Positions 44,652-55,223 of a stretch of 64,000 bases of DNA are shown here, in pieces. Each line of letters starts with the position of its first letter. Position 1 is the first letter of the stretch. The stretch spans positions 54,418-118,417 of the forward strand of contig QQUU01000063.1 in NCBI GenBank assembly GCA_003385605.1. Reading direction: 5' to 3'. The DNA comes from Bacteroidota bacterium. GTDB lineage: Bacteria > Bacteroidota > Bacteroidia > Flavobacteriales > Schleiferiaceae. The translations under genes and the position numbers were made by a program. The notes under the pieces are model-generated. The model ran no database searches. It had not been told where the DNA came from and saw only the letters and a list, made by a program, of their open reading frames with translations.

Positions 44652-45534
44652 TATTCTCAGTGCCCTTATCGGTGCCGGCATCGTCTTAACGGTAGTAGCC
44701 ATTGTATCCTCTTCCACCGACGAACTTCATCCAGTTGAAGCACGTCCAAGTACGGTAAAACCGTTTGAATTGCCAGAACAGATGAGTATTGCCGGAGAAT
44801 CTATGCCTATGGAGCGTCTTGATGTTCAAGAGAGTTTAGATCGTGAAATCTTAGTGAATTCCTATTGGCAGAGCAACAACCTGCTTATGCTCAAGCGAAG
44901 CGATAAATGGTTCCCGGTCATTACACCGATCCTGGCCGATGAAGGCATACCTGAAGATTTTAAATACCTGGCTCTGATAGAGAGTGGATTGCAGAATATC
45001 GTCAGTCCTGCAGGTGCTGCTGGGCCTTGGCAAATCATGAAGACCACAGGTCGTGAAGCAGGTCTCGTTATCAACAGCGAAGTCGACGAACGTTACCACA
45101 TGGAAAAGGCAACGCGAGTGGCTTGTGCTTATTTAAAGGAGGCGTACGGGAAGTTTGGCAATTGGACCTTGGCGGCAGCGTCGTACAACATGGGAATGGC
45201 GGGAACTGCACGTCGACTAGAGGAGCAAAAGGTGAACAGCTATTACGATTTACGCTTGAACAGTGAGACTGCTCGCTACGTCTTTAGATTGGCTGCGGTC
45301 AAGCACATTCATGAACACTTAAGCGAATACGGTTACGTATACCATCAGACAGAAGGGTACACCCTTCCCGACTTTGATACCGTTCAGGTTCAGGGTGCAG
45401 TAGCCAGCTGGGTAGATTGGGCACAAGAACGCGGGATGACGTACAAGGACTTACGACTGTACAATCCTTGGATTCGTTCATCAAAATTGACCAATAGCTC
45501 AAACAATACCTACTCTATTCTCGTTGCCAAATAA
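44641..45534 (+). CDS. Lytic transglycosylase (SLT domain) membrane-anchored
   Basis: A 297-residue envelope enzyme. The N-terminal helix ILSALIGAGIVLTVVAIVSS anchors it in the inner membrane or acts as an uncleaved signal. The SLT domain (about residues 90-230) has the catalytic Glu in FKYLALIESGLQN, then SPAGAAGPWQIMKTTGREAGL and TLAAASYNMGM (family 1 pattern). The enzyme cleaves peptidoglycan to 1,6-anhydromuropeptides. The C-terminal segment (PDFDTVQVQGAVASWVDWAQ ...) looks like a degenerate peptidoglycan-binding or LysM-like unit. Confidence 0.9.
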   Translation: MKNNILSALIGAGIVLTVVAIVSSSTDELHPVEARPSTVKPFELPEQMSIAGESMPMERLDVQESLDREILVNSYWQSNNLLMLKRSDKWFPVITPILADEGIPEDFKYLALIESGLQNIVSPAGAAGPWQIMKTTGREAGLVINSEVDERYHMEKATRVACAYLKEAYGKFGNWTLAAASYNMGMAGTARRLEEQKVNSYYDLRLNSETARYVFRLAAVKHIHEHLSEYGYVYHQTEGYTLPDFDTVQVQGAVASWVDWAQERGMTYKDLRLYNPWIRSSKLTNSSNNTYSILVAK

Positions 45535-45536
45535 GC

Positions 45537-48350
45537 ATGGGCGAACAAATTGAAGTTTACGGTGCGAAAGCGCACAACCTGAGAAATTTGGATGTTAAAA
45601 TCCCCCGCAATGCCTTAGTGGTCATCACTGGGCTCAGTGGATCGGGAAAAAGCTCGCTGGCGTTTAATACTATTTATGCCGAAGGACAGCGCAGGTACAT
45701 GGAGACGTTCTCCTCGTATGCACGTCAATTCCTTGGAACGATGGAGCGCCCTGAAGTGGACAAGATTGAAGGACTGTCGCCTGTCATTTCTATAGAACAA
45801 AAGACGACTTCAAGAAACCCGCGTTCCACTGTGGGTACGGTAACTGAATTAAGTGATTTCCTTCGTTTGCTCTATGCTCGTGCCTCTACAGCATTCAGCT
45901 ATAAGACCGGTGAACAGATGGTCAGCTACAGCGATAGCCAGATCATTGAGCTTATCGGTGAACGATTTATGGGCAAAAGGATTGCCGTCTTGGCGCCTGT
46001 TGTGCGCGCACGTAAAGGGCACTACCGCGAGCTGTTTGAGCAGATTGTTCGAATGGGATTTGTCCGTGCCCGCGTCGACGGTGTGATTGTAGAGGTGAGT
46101 AGTGGATTTAGACTAGACCGCTACAAGACGCACGATATTGAGATTGTGGTGGACCGTATCCGGGTAGCTGCTACTGCCGAGAATAGGATTGCTCAGAGTG
46201 TTGAAACGGCGATGGCCCACGGTAAAGGCACCATCGCAGTTATTGATTTGGACAGTCAAGAATTGGCCTATTTTTCGCGACAACTAATGTGTCCAACTAC
46301 GGGTATTGCCTATCAAGAGCCTGAGCCAAATACCTTCTCATTCAACAGTCCTAAGGGGGCTTGTGTAAAATGCGACGGTCTTGGAACAGTGAAGGAAGTC
46401 AATTTAGATAAGGTTATACCGGATCCAAAAACTACCATCCGAAAAGGCGGATTTGCACCCGTTGGCGAATACAAGAAGAATTGGATTTTCAACCAACTAG
46501 AAATCATCGCACTCAAACACGGGTTCGATCTAGATACAGCCATCGAGGATATTCCAAAGGAAGCCCTCGATATTATCCTTTACGGAACCAATGAGGTCAT
46601 GACTATTGACCACAAAGCTATCGGCGTTACAAAGGAGTATAAAGTCAACTTCGAAGGTGTGATCAACTTCATAGGTTCACAATCGCGAGAGGCTAAGAGC
46701 CGCGCTATCCAGCGCTGGGCGGATGATTTCATGGAAAATGTGGAATGTTCGAGCTGTAAAGGTGCTCGTCTCAAGCGCGAAAGCTTGCACTTCAAAGTTG
46801 CCGGCCAAAGCATCAGCGATGTCAGCACCATGAGCCTAGTTGATTTCTCAAATTGGGTACACAGTCTTGAAACCAAACTGGGCCAAAAAGAATGGACCAT
46901 TGCCGAGGAAATCGTGAAAGAACTCAAGGCTAGAACGGCCTTCTTGCTTGACGTAGGTTTGGGCTATCTTAATTTGAACCGCAGTGCTCGCAGCCTCAGC
47001 GGTGGCGAGGCACAACGTATTCGACTGGCCACTCAGATTGGATCGCAGCTGGTCAATGTGCTCTATATCCTAGACGAGCCGTCGATTGGCTTGCATCAAC
47101 GAGATAATGCACGACTCATTCAGAGTCTAAAGCAGCTCAGGGATATAGGCAACAGTGTTCTTGTCGTCGAGCACGATAAGGACATGATTGAAACTGCAGA
47201 CTTCATTTTGGACATCGGTCCAAAGGCCGGAGTACATGGGGGAAACATTGTGGCCCAAGGAGGTATCGAAGATATTCGGGAGGCCGGCAGTATAACCGCA
47301 GATTACCTCAAGGGAATTCGTGAAGTACCTGTGCCTGCAGAGCGCCGCACTCCAACTGGATACATTCAGCTCAAAGGAGCCACAGGCAATAACCTGAAGA
47401 ATGTAAACGCAAAGATTCCGCTCGGTATTCTGACCTGTATTACGGGAGTTAGCGGCAGTGGTAAGAGTACCCTGATTAACGGCACGCTCTACCCCATCTT
47501 GAACCATCTGATTTTCCGCGCAGTGACGAAACCACAGCCGTATAAAAGTATTGAGGGTGCTGAGCAGATCGATAAAATCATCGATATCGACCAGAGTCCA
47601 ATTGGTCGTACCCCGCGTTCGAATCCTGCTACCTATACTGGTGTATGGTCCGAGATACGACAGCTCTTTGCCAACCTTCCTGAAAGTAAAATTCGTGGCT
47701 ACAAGCCAGGACGTTTCTCTTTCAACGTGAAAGGCGGACGCTGTGAGACTTGTGAAGGTGGTGGTCTTCGAGTCATTGAAATGAACTTCTTGCCAGATGT
47801 TTACGTGCACTGCGAGACTTGTCAGGGAAAGCGCTTCAATCGTGAAACGCTAGAAGTTCGCTACAAAGGCAAGAGCATCAGTGATGTGCTTGACATGAGC
47901 ATTGAGGATGCTTTGGAATTTTTCGAGCATGTCCCTAAGATCAAATTAAAACTTAGCACACTTGTCAATGTTGGCCTCGGTTACATACGTCTAGGACAAC
48001 CGTCGACGACCTTAAGCGGTGGCGAAGCCCAACGCGTAAAATTGGCCACAGAACTTAGTAAGAAGGATACGGGCAATACCATGTACATTCTGGACGAACC
48101 GACAACAGGTCTTCATTTTGAAGATGTACGTGTGTTGATGGAAGTGATTCAACAGTTGGTCGAGCAAGGAAATACGGTCTTGATTATTGAGCACAATATG
48201 GACGTCATCAAACAAGCGGATCACATTATTGACCTAGGGCCAGAAGGTGGTTCAGGAGGAGGTGAAATCGTCGCTACAGGGACGCCAGAGCAAGTCGCGA
48301 AAAACAAGGACAGCATCACCGGGCAGTTTCTTGCACCAGAATTAAAGTAA
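45537..48350 (+). CDS. uvrA: Excinuclease ABC subunit A
   Basis: A 937-residue damage sensor of nucleotide excision repair. The two ABC modules have Walker A GLSGSGKSSLAF (N) and GVSGSGKSTLIN (C), signatures SLSGGEAQRIRLATQ and TLSGGEAQRVKLATE, and Walker B VLYILDEPSIGLH and TMYILDEPTTGLH. The zinc modules are seen as CVKCDGLG / CSSCKGAR and CETCEGGG / CETCQGKR. Complete. It follows the transglycosylase gene by two bases. uvrB and uvrC are elsewhere. Confidence 0.98.
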   Translation: MGEQIEVYGAKAHNLRNLDVKIPRNALVVITGLSGSGKSSLAFNTIYAEGQRRYMETFSSYARQFLGTMERPEVDKIEGLSPVISIEQKTTSRNPRSTVGTVTELSDFLRLLYARASTAFSYKTGEQMVSYSDSQIIELIGERFMGKRIAVLAPVVRARKGHYRELFEQIVRMGFVRARVDGVIVEVSSGFRLDRYKTHDIEIVVDRIRVAATAENRIAQSVETAMAHGKGTIAVIDLDSQELAYFSRQLMCPTTGIAYQEPEPNTFSFNSPKGACVKCDGLGTVKEVNLDKVIPDPKTTIRKGGFAPVGEYKKNWIFNQLEIIALKHGFDLDTAIEDIPKEALDIILYGTNEVMTIDHKAIGVTKEYKVNFEGVINFIGSQSREAKSRAIQRWADDFMENVECSSCKGARLKRESLHFKVAGQSISDVSTMSLVDFSNWVHSLETKLGQKEWTIAEEIVKELKARTAFLLDVGLGYLNLNRSARSLSGGEAQRIRLATQIGSQLVNVLYILDEPSIGLHQRDNARLIQSLKQLRDIGNSVLVVEHDKDMIETADFILDIGPKAGVHGGNIVAQGGIEDIREAGSITADYLKGIREVPVPAERRTPTGYIQLKGATGNNLKNVNAKIPLGILTCITGVSGSGKSTLINGTLYPILNHLIFRAVTKPQPYKSIEGAEQIDKIIDIDQSPIGRTPRSNPATYTGVWSEIRQLFANLPESKIRGYKPGRFSFNVKGGRCETCEGGGLRVIEMNFLPDVYVHCETCQGKRFNRETLEVRYKGKSISDVLDMSIEDALEFFEHVPKIKLKLSTLVNVGLGYIRLGQPSTTLSGGEAQRVKLATELSKKDTGNTMYILDEPTTGLHFEDVRVLMEVIQQLVEQGNTVLIIEHNMDVIKQADHIIDLGPEGGSGGGEIVATGTPEQVAKNKDSITGQFLAPELK

Positions 48351-48363
48351 GCGTCTAGAAGTC

Positions 48364-48404
48364 GGTACGATTTATGTACCTTATTGGGTAATAAACCTAT
48401 TACC
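48364..48404 (+). promoter_or_regulatory. Two tandem hairpins directly before the LOG gene
   Basis: GGTAC and GTACC (48364-48368, 48376-48380) and then GGTAATA and TATTACC (48387-48393, 48398-48404) fill the 55-base gap after uvrA. The second hairpin ends one base before the ATG. Neither has a U-tract, so simple termination of uvrA is unlikely; an mRNA stem controlling translation or protein operators are possible. Confidence 0.45.
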
Positions 48405-48405
48405 T

Positions 48406-49092
48406 ATGAATACAATGAAACGTAAAACCTGGACTGAGATTAAATCCGACGACAGTTGGGCGTTGTTTAAGATCATGTCTGAATTTGTGGAAGGCTATGA
48501 GAGCCTGCGCCGCATCGGCCCTTGTGTGAGCATCTTTGGATCTGCAAGAACGGACGCTACTGAGCCGCAATACCTTCAAGCGGCGACAGATATCGCAGAG
48601 AAGCTGACGAAAAAGGGCTTTGGCATCATTACAGGTGGCGGTCCTGGTATTATGGAAGCTGCCAATAAGGGTGCCCAAAAAGGATCTGGACCGAGCGTTG
48701 GACTGAACATCGATTTGCCCTTTGAGCAGAGCAGCAATCCATACATTGACCCGGACAAAAACCTGAACTTCGACTATTTCTTCGCACGCAAGGTCATGTT
48801 CGTCAAATACAGCCAAGCGTTTGTAGTCATGCCGGGCGGCTTTGGCACCCTCGACGAGTTGTTTGAAGCGATAACGCTTGTGCAAACGGGTAAGATTGAC
48901 CGCTTCCCTATCATCCTCTACGGTGAAGAGTTCTGGGAAGGCCTAAAAAACTGGGTAGATACTACCTTAAAGGGGACCGGAAAAATCAGCCCTAACGACA
49001 CAGACCTTATTCGCATCGCCAACGATGCAGATCAGGTCGTAGAAATCATTGAAGACTTCTACCAAGAGAAAGGATATACTACTAATTTCTAA
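48406..49092 (+). CDS. LOG-family (TIGR00730) Rossmann protein
   Basis: A 228-residue lysine-decarboxylase-like protein of the LOG family; the characterised members are cytokinin-activating phosphoribohydrolases that cleave nucleoside monophosphates to base and ribose-5-phosphate. CVSIFGSARTD, GFGIITGGGPGIMEAANKGA and the diagnostic VVMPGGFGTLDELFEAITL (PGGxGTxxE) are intact. The exact bacterial substrate is unsettled. The start is ATG 48406 or 48415 (MKRKTW). Its stop overlaps by four bases with the stop of the convergent T9SS gene. Confidence 0.92.
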   Translation: MNTMKRKTWTEIKSDDSWALFKIMSEFVEGYESLRRIGPCVSIFGSARTDATEPQYLQAATDIAEKLTKKGFGIITGGGPGIMEAANKGAQKGSGPSVGLNIDLPFEQSSNPYIDPDKNLNFDYFFARKVMFVKYSQAFVVMPGGFGTLDELFEAITLVQTGKIDRFPIILYGEEFWEGLKNWVDTTLKGTGKISPNDTDLIRIANDADQVVEIIEDFYQEKGYTTNF

Positions 49093-50684
49093 GGCTGTAG
49101 TATCAGCGGGAAAGAATGTATCCCCTTATTCGATACGATTTTCAAGAGGTATTGTCCGGAAGCATAGCTGCCGCTAAGCTGCATCACTTCTTCGTGGACG
49201 GTGCCTCTTTCTAGTACCCTTCCACTTAGATCAGAGAGCACATAGTCCGCCCGATCTAGACCAGCAAGATGAATGAATCCATTCGAAGGATTTGGGTACA
49301 TGGTGATTGCAGGCAACTGCTCATCATCGACACCAATATTATTGACGTTTAACAACGCCACACGTAGCGTATCAAATACTCCAGGGAGCCAATTATAAGC
49401 CAGGTCTGCCGTAACAAAACCACTGAGCGAAATGGAGACGGAGTCACCACCGCTTAAGGGCGTTCCTAAATCCGCTAATCCGTCTATGTTACTGAGGCCG
49501 TCGATATCCGCAAAGTCAAACTCTACAATGGCGTTGCTCAGGGGTGCTCCTGTAATGCTGTCCACCACTTGCACGTGAACGCGAGAGGCACTTACATATT
49601 CAGGCTCTAAAACAAACAGCCCTTCTTCGATATCGGAACAAATGATTTTTTCAGATTGGAAATACGGGTAAGCGCCCCAGTTTCCGTTGAAGCCATTTCC
49701 GAAATAATTTGGCGAAGTATCGTAATAGCCCACCTCAACAAGAAGCTCAGGAAACTTTGCATCCACAATCTGAACGCCGGAGGTGTAATAGGAAGTAACT
49801 ACCCATTGTCCGTAGACGTGGGCATTGTGCGGAATCACCGTTGTACCTGGTAAGGATTGAATACGGTCCAATTCTGTCATGTTCGACAAATCGCTCACGT
49901 CGTAAGCTGTTAAGAATGCACCGCCTACTTCATCCGTAGTGAACAACGTCTGGTTGTCATCGCTGATCCAAGTATTGTGGGTAAAAGCATTTGGTGTTCC
50001 CTTTGATGCCATCATGTAAGCGCTGTCCTTGGTGGCAACATCTACCACGACATAAAGCCCTTCGTAAACGGCAGAACCCCACAAGGTATCGCCTCGAACC
50101 ATACCGTCGTGGAGGTAATACGTATCCCACATACCTACGTATGTAGGATTCCACGGATCATCATTCAAATCAAAGATGAGTGCCCCGCCCTCGCGGATAT
50201 TTGCCCCAAAAAGATAGCAGTAACCGTTTTCATCGATGTAAAGATTGTGGGCAGTCTTTAGTGTATCGTACCCTCCCAAGGTATCCGGAATGGCATAGTT
50301 GATCGTTTTGTACCTCGGTGTCGCTTGATTCACACTATCGAGGTCAATAATCAGTAACCCGTGTTCAGGAATGGTATTCCACGCAAAAGGATTATCGTGA
50401 GTGACATAGGCATAGTGCTCCCAGGTCTTTAAATCACGCCAAATACTATATGGACCTTGAATAAATTGCTTTTTCTGGGGCTGGTTGCCGCTGATATCAA
50501 CAATACTCACTCCAGCGGTCGTTCCCACTAGGGCATATTCTGTCCCAACAGAGTCGGTATATCCCCAAATATCACTATTGTCATTCATGTAGGTCGCACG
50601 ACCCAGTAATGACATATTTAAGCTTGATTGACCGAATACAAAGCCTCCTAAGGCTAGGGTAAGTAGGAGGAGTATTTTTCTCAT
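49089..50684 (-). CDS. Choice-of-anchor B protein with T9SS sorting domain
   Basis: A 531-residue exported protein. The signal peptide MRKILLLLTLALGGFVFGQ is followed by LVIVD-type beta-propeller repeats (YTDSVGTEYALVGTTAGVSIVD, HGLLIIDLDSV, YEGLYVVVDVATKD, YTSGVQIVDAKFPE), the choice-of-anchor B pattern. A carboxypeptidase-regulatory-like beta domain (VQVVDSITGAPLSNAIVEFD, about 375-440) comes next. The C-terminus is a T9SS type A sorting signal starting MYPNPSNGFIHLAGL. It starts one base after the parC stop, so it is the third gene of the topoisomerase IV operon, an odd partner. Confidence 0.88.
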   Translation of the reverse strand: MRKILLLLTLALGGFVFGQSSLNMSLLGRATYMNDNSDIWGYTDSVGTEYALVGTTAGVSIVDISGNQPQKKQFIQGPYSIWRDLKTWEHYAYVTHDNPFAWNTIPEHGLLIIDLDSVNQATPRYKTINYAIPDTLGGYDTLKTAHNLYIDENGYCYLFGANIREGGALIFDLNDDPWNPTYVGMWDTYYLHDGMVRGDTLWGSAVYEGLYVVVDVATKDSAYMMASKGTPNAFTHNTWISDDNQTLFTTDEVGGAFLTAYDVSDLSNMTELDRIQSLPGTTVIPHNAHVYGQWVVTSYYTSGVQIVDAKFPELLVEVGYYDTSPNYFGNGFNGNWGAYPYFQSEKIICSDIEEGLFVLEPEYVSASRVHVQVVDSITGAPLSNAIVEFDFADIDGLSNIDGLADLGTPLSGGDSVSISLSGFVTADLAYNWLPGVFDTLRVALLNVNNIGVDDEQLPAITMYPNPSNGFIHLAGLDRADYVLSDLSGRVLERGTVHEEVMQLSGSYASGQYLLKIVSNKGIHSFPLILQP

Positions 50685-50685
50685 G

Positions 50686-53352
50686 TTAAAAGTCTAAAGT
50701 TATCTGTGGCGGCTCGTCCTCCCCTTCAAACGGTTTAGGTGGCGGAGGAGCTGCAGCTGGAGGTGTATCCTCAACAATTGGACCATCCAACACAGGTTCA
50801 CTGACTTCAACAGCAGTTTGTGGCTCTGGTTCAGGTAATGGATCCAAACCTACGATTTTGTTGAGCGTATCGGTCGTGAGTTGATTGCCCTTTGCTGCAA
50901 TACCTTTCACCGCGATAAACTCACTCAACACCACTTTCTCAGGATCTTTCGCTTGTCCACCTTGTTTGCGGTAGACCATCTCAATCACCGGTTGGGTTGC
51001 ATTTGACAAATAACTTAGCTCACTCTTAGCGTGGGCCGTAATAATATTTGTTTCTCGGTCACCGCCTTCCCATTCAAAGCGCTTCACAAAATACCTCGCT
51101 TTCTCGCCGTCAAAGTATACCGCGCTAATTGGACGGTCGGCCTCTAGTTTTTCGAGGTAAATCATATCCGCATCGAAATGCAGGGACAATTCCGGCACCA
51201 CCACTTTGAGAGTACCGTTTTTCAATCCGATTAGCAATCTGTCTTCGCCTTTGAAACTACCTAATAGGCGACCGCGTTCGTCACTGTTCAATCGTTGTAC
51301 GGTAGGATCAAACCATACCTTACGTGCCTCAAGGGTACTTTCACCCTTCTCCTTAAGTTCTATACGTTTCACCGGGAACTTGGTGACTATATTTCCTTTC
51401 GAAGCACGTCCTTTAATAGCTATGTCTGCGAAGTCAAGGTCAATTTTCAATTTTTTCAGTTTGGCCAATTGACGCAACAACACCTGAACCTTCTCCGCTT
51501 CTCCATTAGGATTCACTGTGAGGTAGGTGATTTTAGAATTTGCATAACCCTGGGTGATGTCGTACTCGCGGTCTCGGGTAATTGATTTCACAATGAAACG
51601 CTTCACATAGCTCACCTTCGATTTTCCGTCGAGATAAATGGCATTATATACCGTACGTTCGTCGCCTTTCTTCCAGACAGCAACGTGTAAAATATCCTTT
51701 CCGAAGAATGCCTTGTCTTTCACCTTGCTCACCGAATACTTACCGTCACGACGAATGACAATGATGTCATCGATGTCCGAACAATCGGCCACATATTCGT
51801 CACGCTTCATGGCGGTACCTACGAAGCCTTCCTCTCTATTGACGTAAAGTTTTTGGTTACGGATGACCACTTTCGAGGCTTCCACGCTGTCAAAGGTGGC
51901 AATCTCTGTCTTGCGCTCTCGTCCTTTGCCAAATTTGGCCTTAAGGTCCTTAAAGTAGGCAATAGCGAACTCAACCAAGTGTGCTAAATCGTGCTTAACA
52001 GCGTCGATTTTTCCTTCTAGTTCAAGAATCTTATCGTTCGCCTTATCTGTATCGAACTTCGATATGCGCTTGATCTTGATTTCAGTCAATCGAACAATAT
52101 CCTCTTGAGTCACTTCACGCATCAAATGGCCAATGTGCGGCTTAAGACCTTTTTCTATGAACTCAAGAACTTGTTCCCATGTCTCGGCCTCCTCAATATC
52201 GCGGTAGATTTTCTTTTCAATGAAGATGCGTTCTAGCGATGCAAAGTGCCACTGCTCCTGGAGCTCACCCAATCGAATCTCAAGCTCGGCTTTCAACACC
52301 TGCTTAGTAGCTTCAGTAGAACGACGTAGGATATCAGATACGCCTAAGAACAACGGAGTATCCTCATGAATACTGCACGAAAGCGGAGCTATACTCACCT
52401 CGCAGTTCGTAAATGCATAGAGCGCATCAATGGTCTTATCTGGACTGATACCGTTAGGAAGGTGGACTAGGATCTCTACATTCTCCGCGGTATTGTCCTC
52501 AATCTTCTTAATCTTGATTTTACCCTTTTCGTTGGCCTTTAAGATGGAATCAATCAAGCTCTGTGTGGTCGTCGAATATGGGATTTCTGAAATTACCAAG
52601 GTGTTCTTATCCTGCTTCGAGATTTTAGCACGGACACGCACTCTTGAACCGCGGAGACCGTCTTGGTAGTTGGAGAAATCTGCCTGACCGCCCGTTGGGA
52701 AGTCTGGAACCAATTTGAACGATTTGCCCTGCAACACCTTCACGGAAGCATCAATAAGCTCGTTAAAGTTGTGCGGCATAATCTTCGTACTCAAACCAAC
52801 GGCAATACCTTCAACACCCATCGCTAAGAGCATTGGGAATTTCATTGGCAAGTGCAACGGCTCGTTGGCACGACCGTCGTAAGAAAGCTGCCATTCGGTC
52901 ACTTTAGGACTGTAGGCCACATGCAACGCAAATTTTGTCAGACGCGCTTCGATGTAACGCGGCGCAGCCGCTCCATCACCGGTAAGGATATTACCCCAGT
53001 TTCCTTGACAATCTATGAGCAAGTCCTTTTGCCCCATCTGCACCAAGGCATCTCCAATGGAAGCATCCCCGTGCGGGTGAAAGCGCATGGTTTGACCAAT
53101 GATATTTGCCACTTTGTGGTAGCGACCATCGTCCATCTCCTTCATCGCATGAAGCAAACGGCGTTGTACAGGCTTCAAACCGTCATTCAATGCTGGAACA
53201 GCACGCTCAAGGATTACATACGAAGCATAATCCAAGAAGTAATCCTCGTACATCCCGGAGACCCGTGTAATACGAGTGCCTTCTTCGTGCCCTTGGTCCG
53301 ATTGCATTTCCGGGCTAGGCCCGTCCATTTGTGGATCTAATTCTTCGCTCAT
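50686..53352 (-). CDS. parC: DNA topoisomerase IV subunit A
   Basis: An 888-residue breakage-reunion subunit of a type IIA topoisomerase. The N-terminus contains DYASYVILERAVPALNDGLKPVQRRLLHAM. The winged-helix region KVANIIGQTMRFHPHGDASIGDALV carries the usual quinolone-region layout, and the catalytic Tyr is in GAAAPRYIEARLTK. The C-terminal half contains the beta-pinwheel domain and a Pro-rich acidic tail (AAAPPPPKPFEGEDEPP). In Bacteroidota such ParC proteins are longer than GyrA-like ones. It overlaps parE by one base (TAATG on the minus strand). Confidence 0.95.
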   Translation of the reverse strand: MSEELDPQMDGPSPEMQSDQGHEEGTRITRVSGMYEDYFLDYASYVILERAVPALNDGLKPVQRRLLHAMKEMDDGRYHKVANIIGQTMRFHPHGDASIGDALVQMGQKDLLIDCQGNWGNILTGDGAAAPRYIEARLTKFALHVAYSPKVTEWQLSYDGRANEPLHLPMKFPMLLAMGVEGIAVGLSTKIMPHNFNELIDASVKVLQGKSFKLVPDFPTGGQADFSNYQDGLRGSRVRVRAKISKQDKNTLVISEIPYSTTTQSLIDSILKANEKGKIKIKKIEDNTAENVEILVHLPNGISPDKTIDALYAFTNCEVSIAPLSCSIHEDTPLFLGVSDILRRSTEATKQVLKAELEIRLGELQEQWHFASLERIFIEKKIYRDIEEAETWEQVLEFIEKGLKPHIGHLMREVTQEDIVRLTEIKIKRISKFDTDKANDKILELEGKIDAVKHDLAHLVEFAIAYFKDLKAKFGKGRERKTEIATFDSVEASKVVIRNQKLYVNREEGFVGTAMKRDEYVADCSDIDDIIVIRRDGKYSVSKVKDKAFFGKDILHVAVWKKGDERTVYNAIYLDGKSKVSYVKRFIVKSITRDREYDITQGYANSKITYLTVNPNGEAEKVQVLLRQLAKLKKLKIDLDFADIAIKGRASKGNIVTKFPVKRIELKEKGESTLEARKVWFDPTVQRLNSDERGRLLGSFKGEDRLLIGLKNGTLKVVVPELSLHFDADMIYLEKLEADRPISAVYFDGEKARYFVKRFEWEGGDRETNIITAHAKSELSYLSNATQPVIEMVYRKQGGQAKDPEKVVLSEFIAVKGIAAKGNQLTTDTLNKIVGLDPLPEPEPQTAVEVSEPVLDGPIVEDTPPAAAPPPPKPFEGEDEPPQITLDF

Positions 53353-55223
53353 TAGTTCAGAAATTCTTCTTCAAGGTTTTTCTCAACCCTTAAGTTTTCA
53401 ATGATAAATTCTTGGCGCTTTGGCGTGTTCTTACCCATGTAGAAGGTCAACAGATCTTCAGAACGGTAGTCCTTACTGATCATCACAGGCTCCAGGCGAA
53501 TATCCTGACCGATAAAGTGCTTAAACTCGTCCGGAGAAATCTCACCCAAACCTTTGAATCGTGTAATCTCTGGTTTTGGCCCTAACGAACTAATAGCATC
53601 GTTCTTCTCCTCGTTGGAGTAACAATAGCGCGTTTCTTTCTTGTTGCGCACGCGGAACAATGGCGTTTGCAGAATGTACAAGTGACCTTCTTTGACCAAT
53701 TCCGGGAAGAATTGCAAGAAGAAGGTGATAAGCAGCAAACGGATGTGCATCCCATCGACATCGGCATCCGTTGCAATAACCACATTGTTGTATCTCAAAT
53801 CGTCCAGGCCCTCCTCAATATTCAGAGCAGCTTGTAGCAAGTTGAATTCTTCGTTTTCGTACACCACCTTTTTGGTAAGCCCAAAGCTGTTCAAAGGCTT
53901 ACCCTTCAGTGAGAATACCGCCTGAGAATTCACATCACGGCTTTTAGTGATCGATCCAGACGCACTGTCCCCCTCGGTAATAAAGAGGGTCGTTTCCAAC
54001 CTTCTATCGCCTTTCGGGCTCGCTTTCTTATCGTTCAAATGCACGCGGCAATCTCTCAACTTCTTATTGTGCAAAGATGCCTTCTTCGCCCGCTCGCGGG
54101 CCAATTTCCGGATTCCTTGGAGGTCCTTCCGCTCACGCTCCGCGCGCTGAATCTTCTTTAAAATGGCCTCAGCAACCTCTGCATTTCTATGCAAGAAGTT
54201 GTCTAGCTCCTTCTTCATGAAGTTGATCACAAACGTTCTCACGTGAATCTCGCCTGGAGCCATTTCAAGCGAACCGAGCTTCGTCTTCGTTTGAGATTCA
54301 AAGACAGGCTCCATCACTTTCAAAGAAATCGCACCGATGACACAACTACGAACATCAGAAGCATCGAAGTTCTTTCCATAGAAATCGCGCATGGTTGCCA
54401 CCAGCGCCTCACGAAGTGCGTTTTGGTGTGTACCCCCTTGCGTGGTGTGCTGTCCATTGACGAAACTGTAGAACTGTTCACCTTGCATGCGCTCACTATG
54501 CGTCAATGCGACTTCAATATCATCGCCCTTGAGGTGAATGATATCGTGTAACGTATTTCCGTCTAAATTGTCTTGCAGCAAATCCTTCAGACCGTTCTCG
54601 CTGTAGAATTTCTCTCCGTTTAAATACAGCGTCAAGCCAGGATTCAAATAGGCGTAATTCCAGAGCATCTTCTCGACATATTCGAGAATGTAGCGGTAAT
54701 TCACAAAGATCTCTGGATCCGGACGGAAGGCCACTTTGGTTCCTTTACGCTGACTACTCTCTACAATGGCATCGTCTTCTGTCAACTTTCCGTATTCGAA
54801 TTTTGCGCGTTTGGTCTTGCCGTCGCGGAAGGCTTGAACGATAAATTCTGTAGATAGCGCATTCACCGCTTTGGCCCCGACTCCATTCAGACCCACCGAT
54901 TTCTTAAATGCTTTGCTGTCGTACTTCGCCCCAGTGTTGATTTTCGACACAACATCAACCACCTTTCCAAGCGGTATACCACGGCCGTAATCACGAACGA
55001 TAACCTGACCGTCCGAAATCTTCACCTCGATGGTCTTTCCAGCCCCCATGACAAATTCGTCGATAGAGTTGTCCAAAACCTCTTTCAGCAGAATATAAAT
55101 ACCATCGTCCGGGGACTTTCCATCACCCAGTTTTCCGATGTACATTCCGGGACGTAAACGGATATGTTCATCCCACTCTAACGAGCGGATGTTGTCCTCG
55201 GTGTAATTCGATTGTTGTGACAT
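53352..55223 (-). CDS. parE: DNA topoisomerase IV subunit B
   Basis: A 623-residue ATPase subunit. The GHKL domain has [10 protein letters not shown] and the glycine motif [11 protein letters not shown], plus [14 protein letters not shown]. The TOPRIM domain (from about 415) has [27 protein letters not shown] and the metal-binding [10 protein letters not shown]. Together with ParC it decatenates daughter chromosomes. It heads the parE-parC-T9SS protein operon. ychF is upstream on the same strand, ending 82 bases before. Confidence 0.95.
   Translation of the reverse strand: MSQQSNYTEDNIRSLEWDEHIRLRPGMYIGKLGDGKSPDDGIYILLKEVLDNSIDEFVMGAGKTIEVKISDGQVIVRDYGRGIPLGKVVDVVSKINTGAKYDSKAFKKSVGLNGVGAKAVNALSTEFIVQAFRDGKTKRAKFEYGKLTEDDAIVESSQRKGTKVAFRPDPEIFVNYRYILEYVEKMLWNYAYLNPGLTLYLNGEKFYSENGLKDLLQDNLDGNTLHDIIHLKGDDIEVALTHSERMQGEQFYSFVNGQHTTQGGTHQNALREALVATMRDFYGKNFDASDVRSCVIGAISLKVMEPVFESQTKTKLGSLEMAPGEIHVRTFVINFMKKELDNFLHRNAEVAEAILKKIQRAERERKDLQGIRKLARERAKKASLHNKKLRDCRVHLNDKKASPKGDRRLETTLFITEGDSASGSITKSRDVNSQAVFSLKGKPLNSFGLTKKVVYENEEFNLLQAALNIEEGLDDLRYNNVVIATDADVDGMHIRLLLITFFLQFFPELVKEGHLYILQTPLFRVRNKKETRYCYSNEEKNDAISSLGPKPEITRFKGLGEISPDEFKHFIGQDIRLEPVMISKDYRSEDLLTFYMGKNTPKRQEFIIENLRVEKNLEEEFLN

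Noticed and set aside
47127..47810. A 227-codon minus-strand frame inside uvrA
   Set aside because: It is antisense to the conserved C-terminal ABC module of uvrA and has no recognisable domain.
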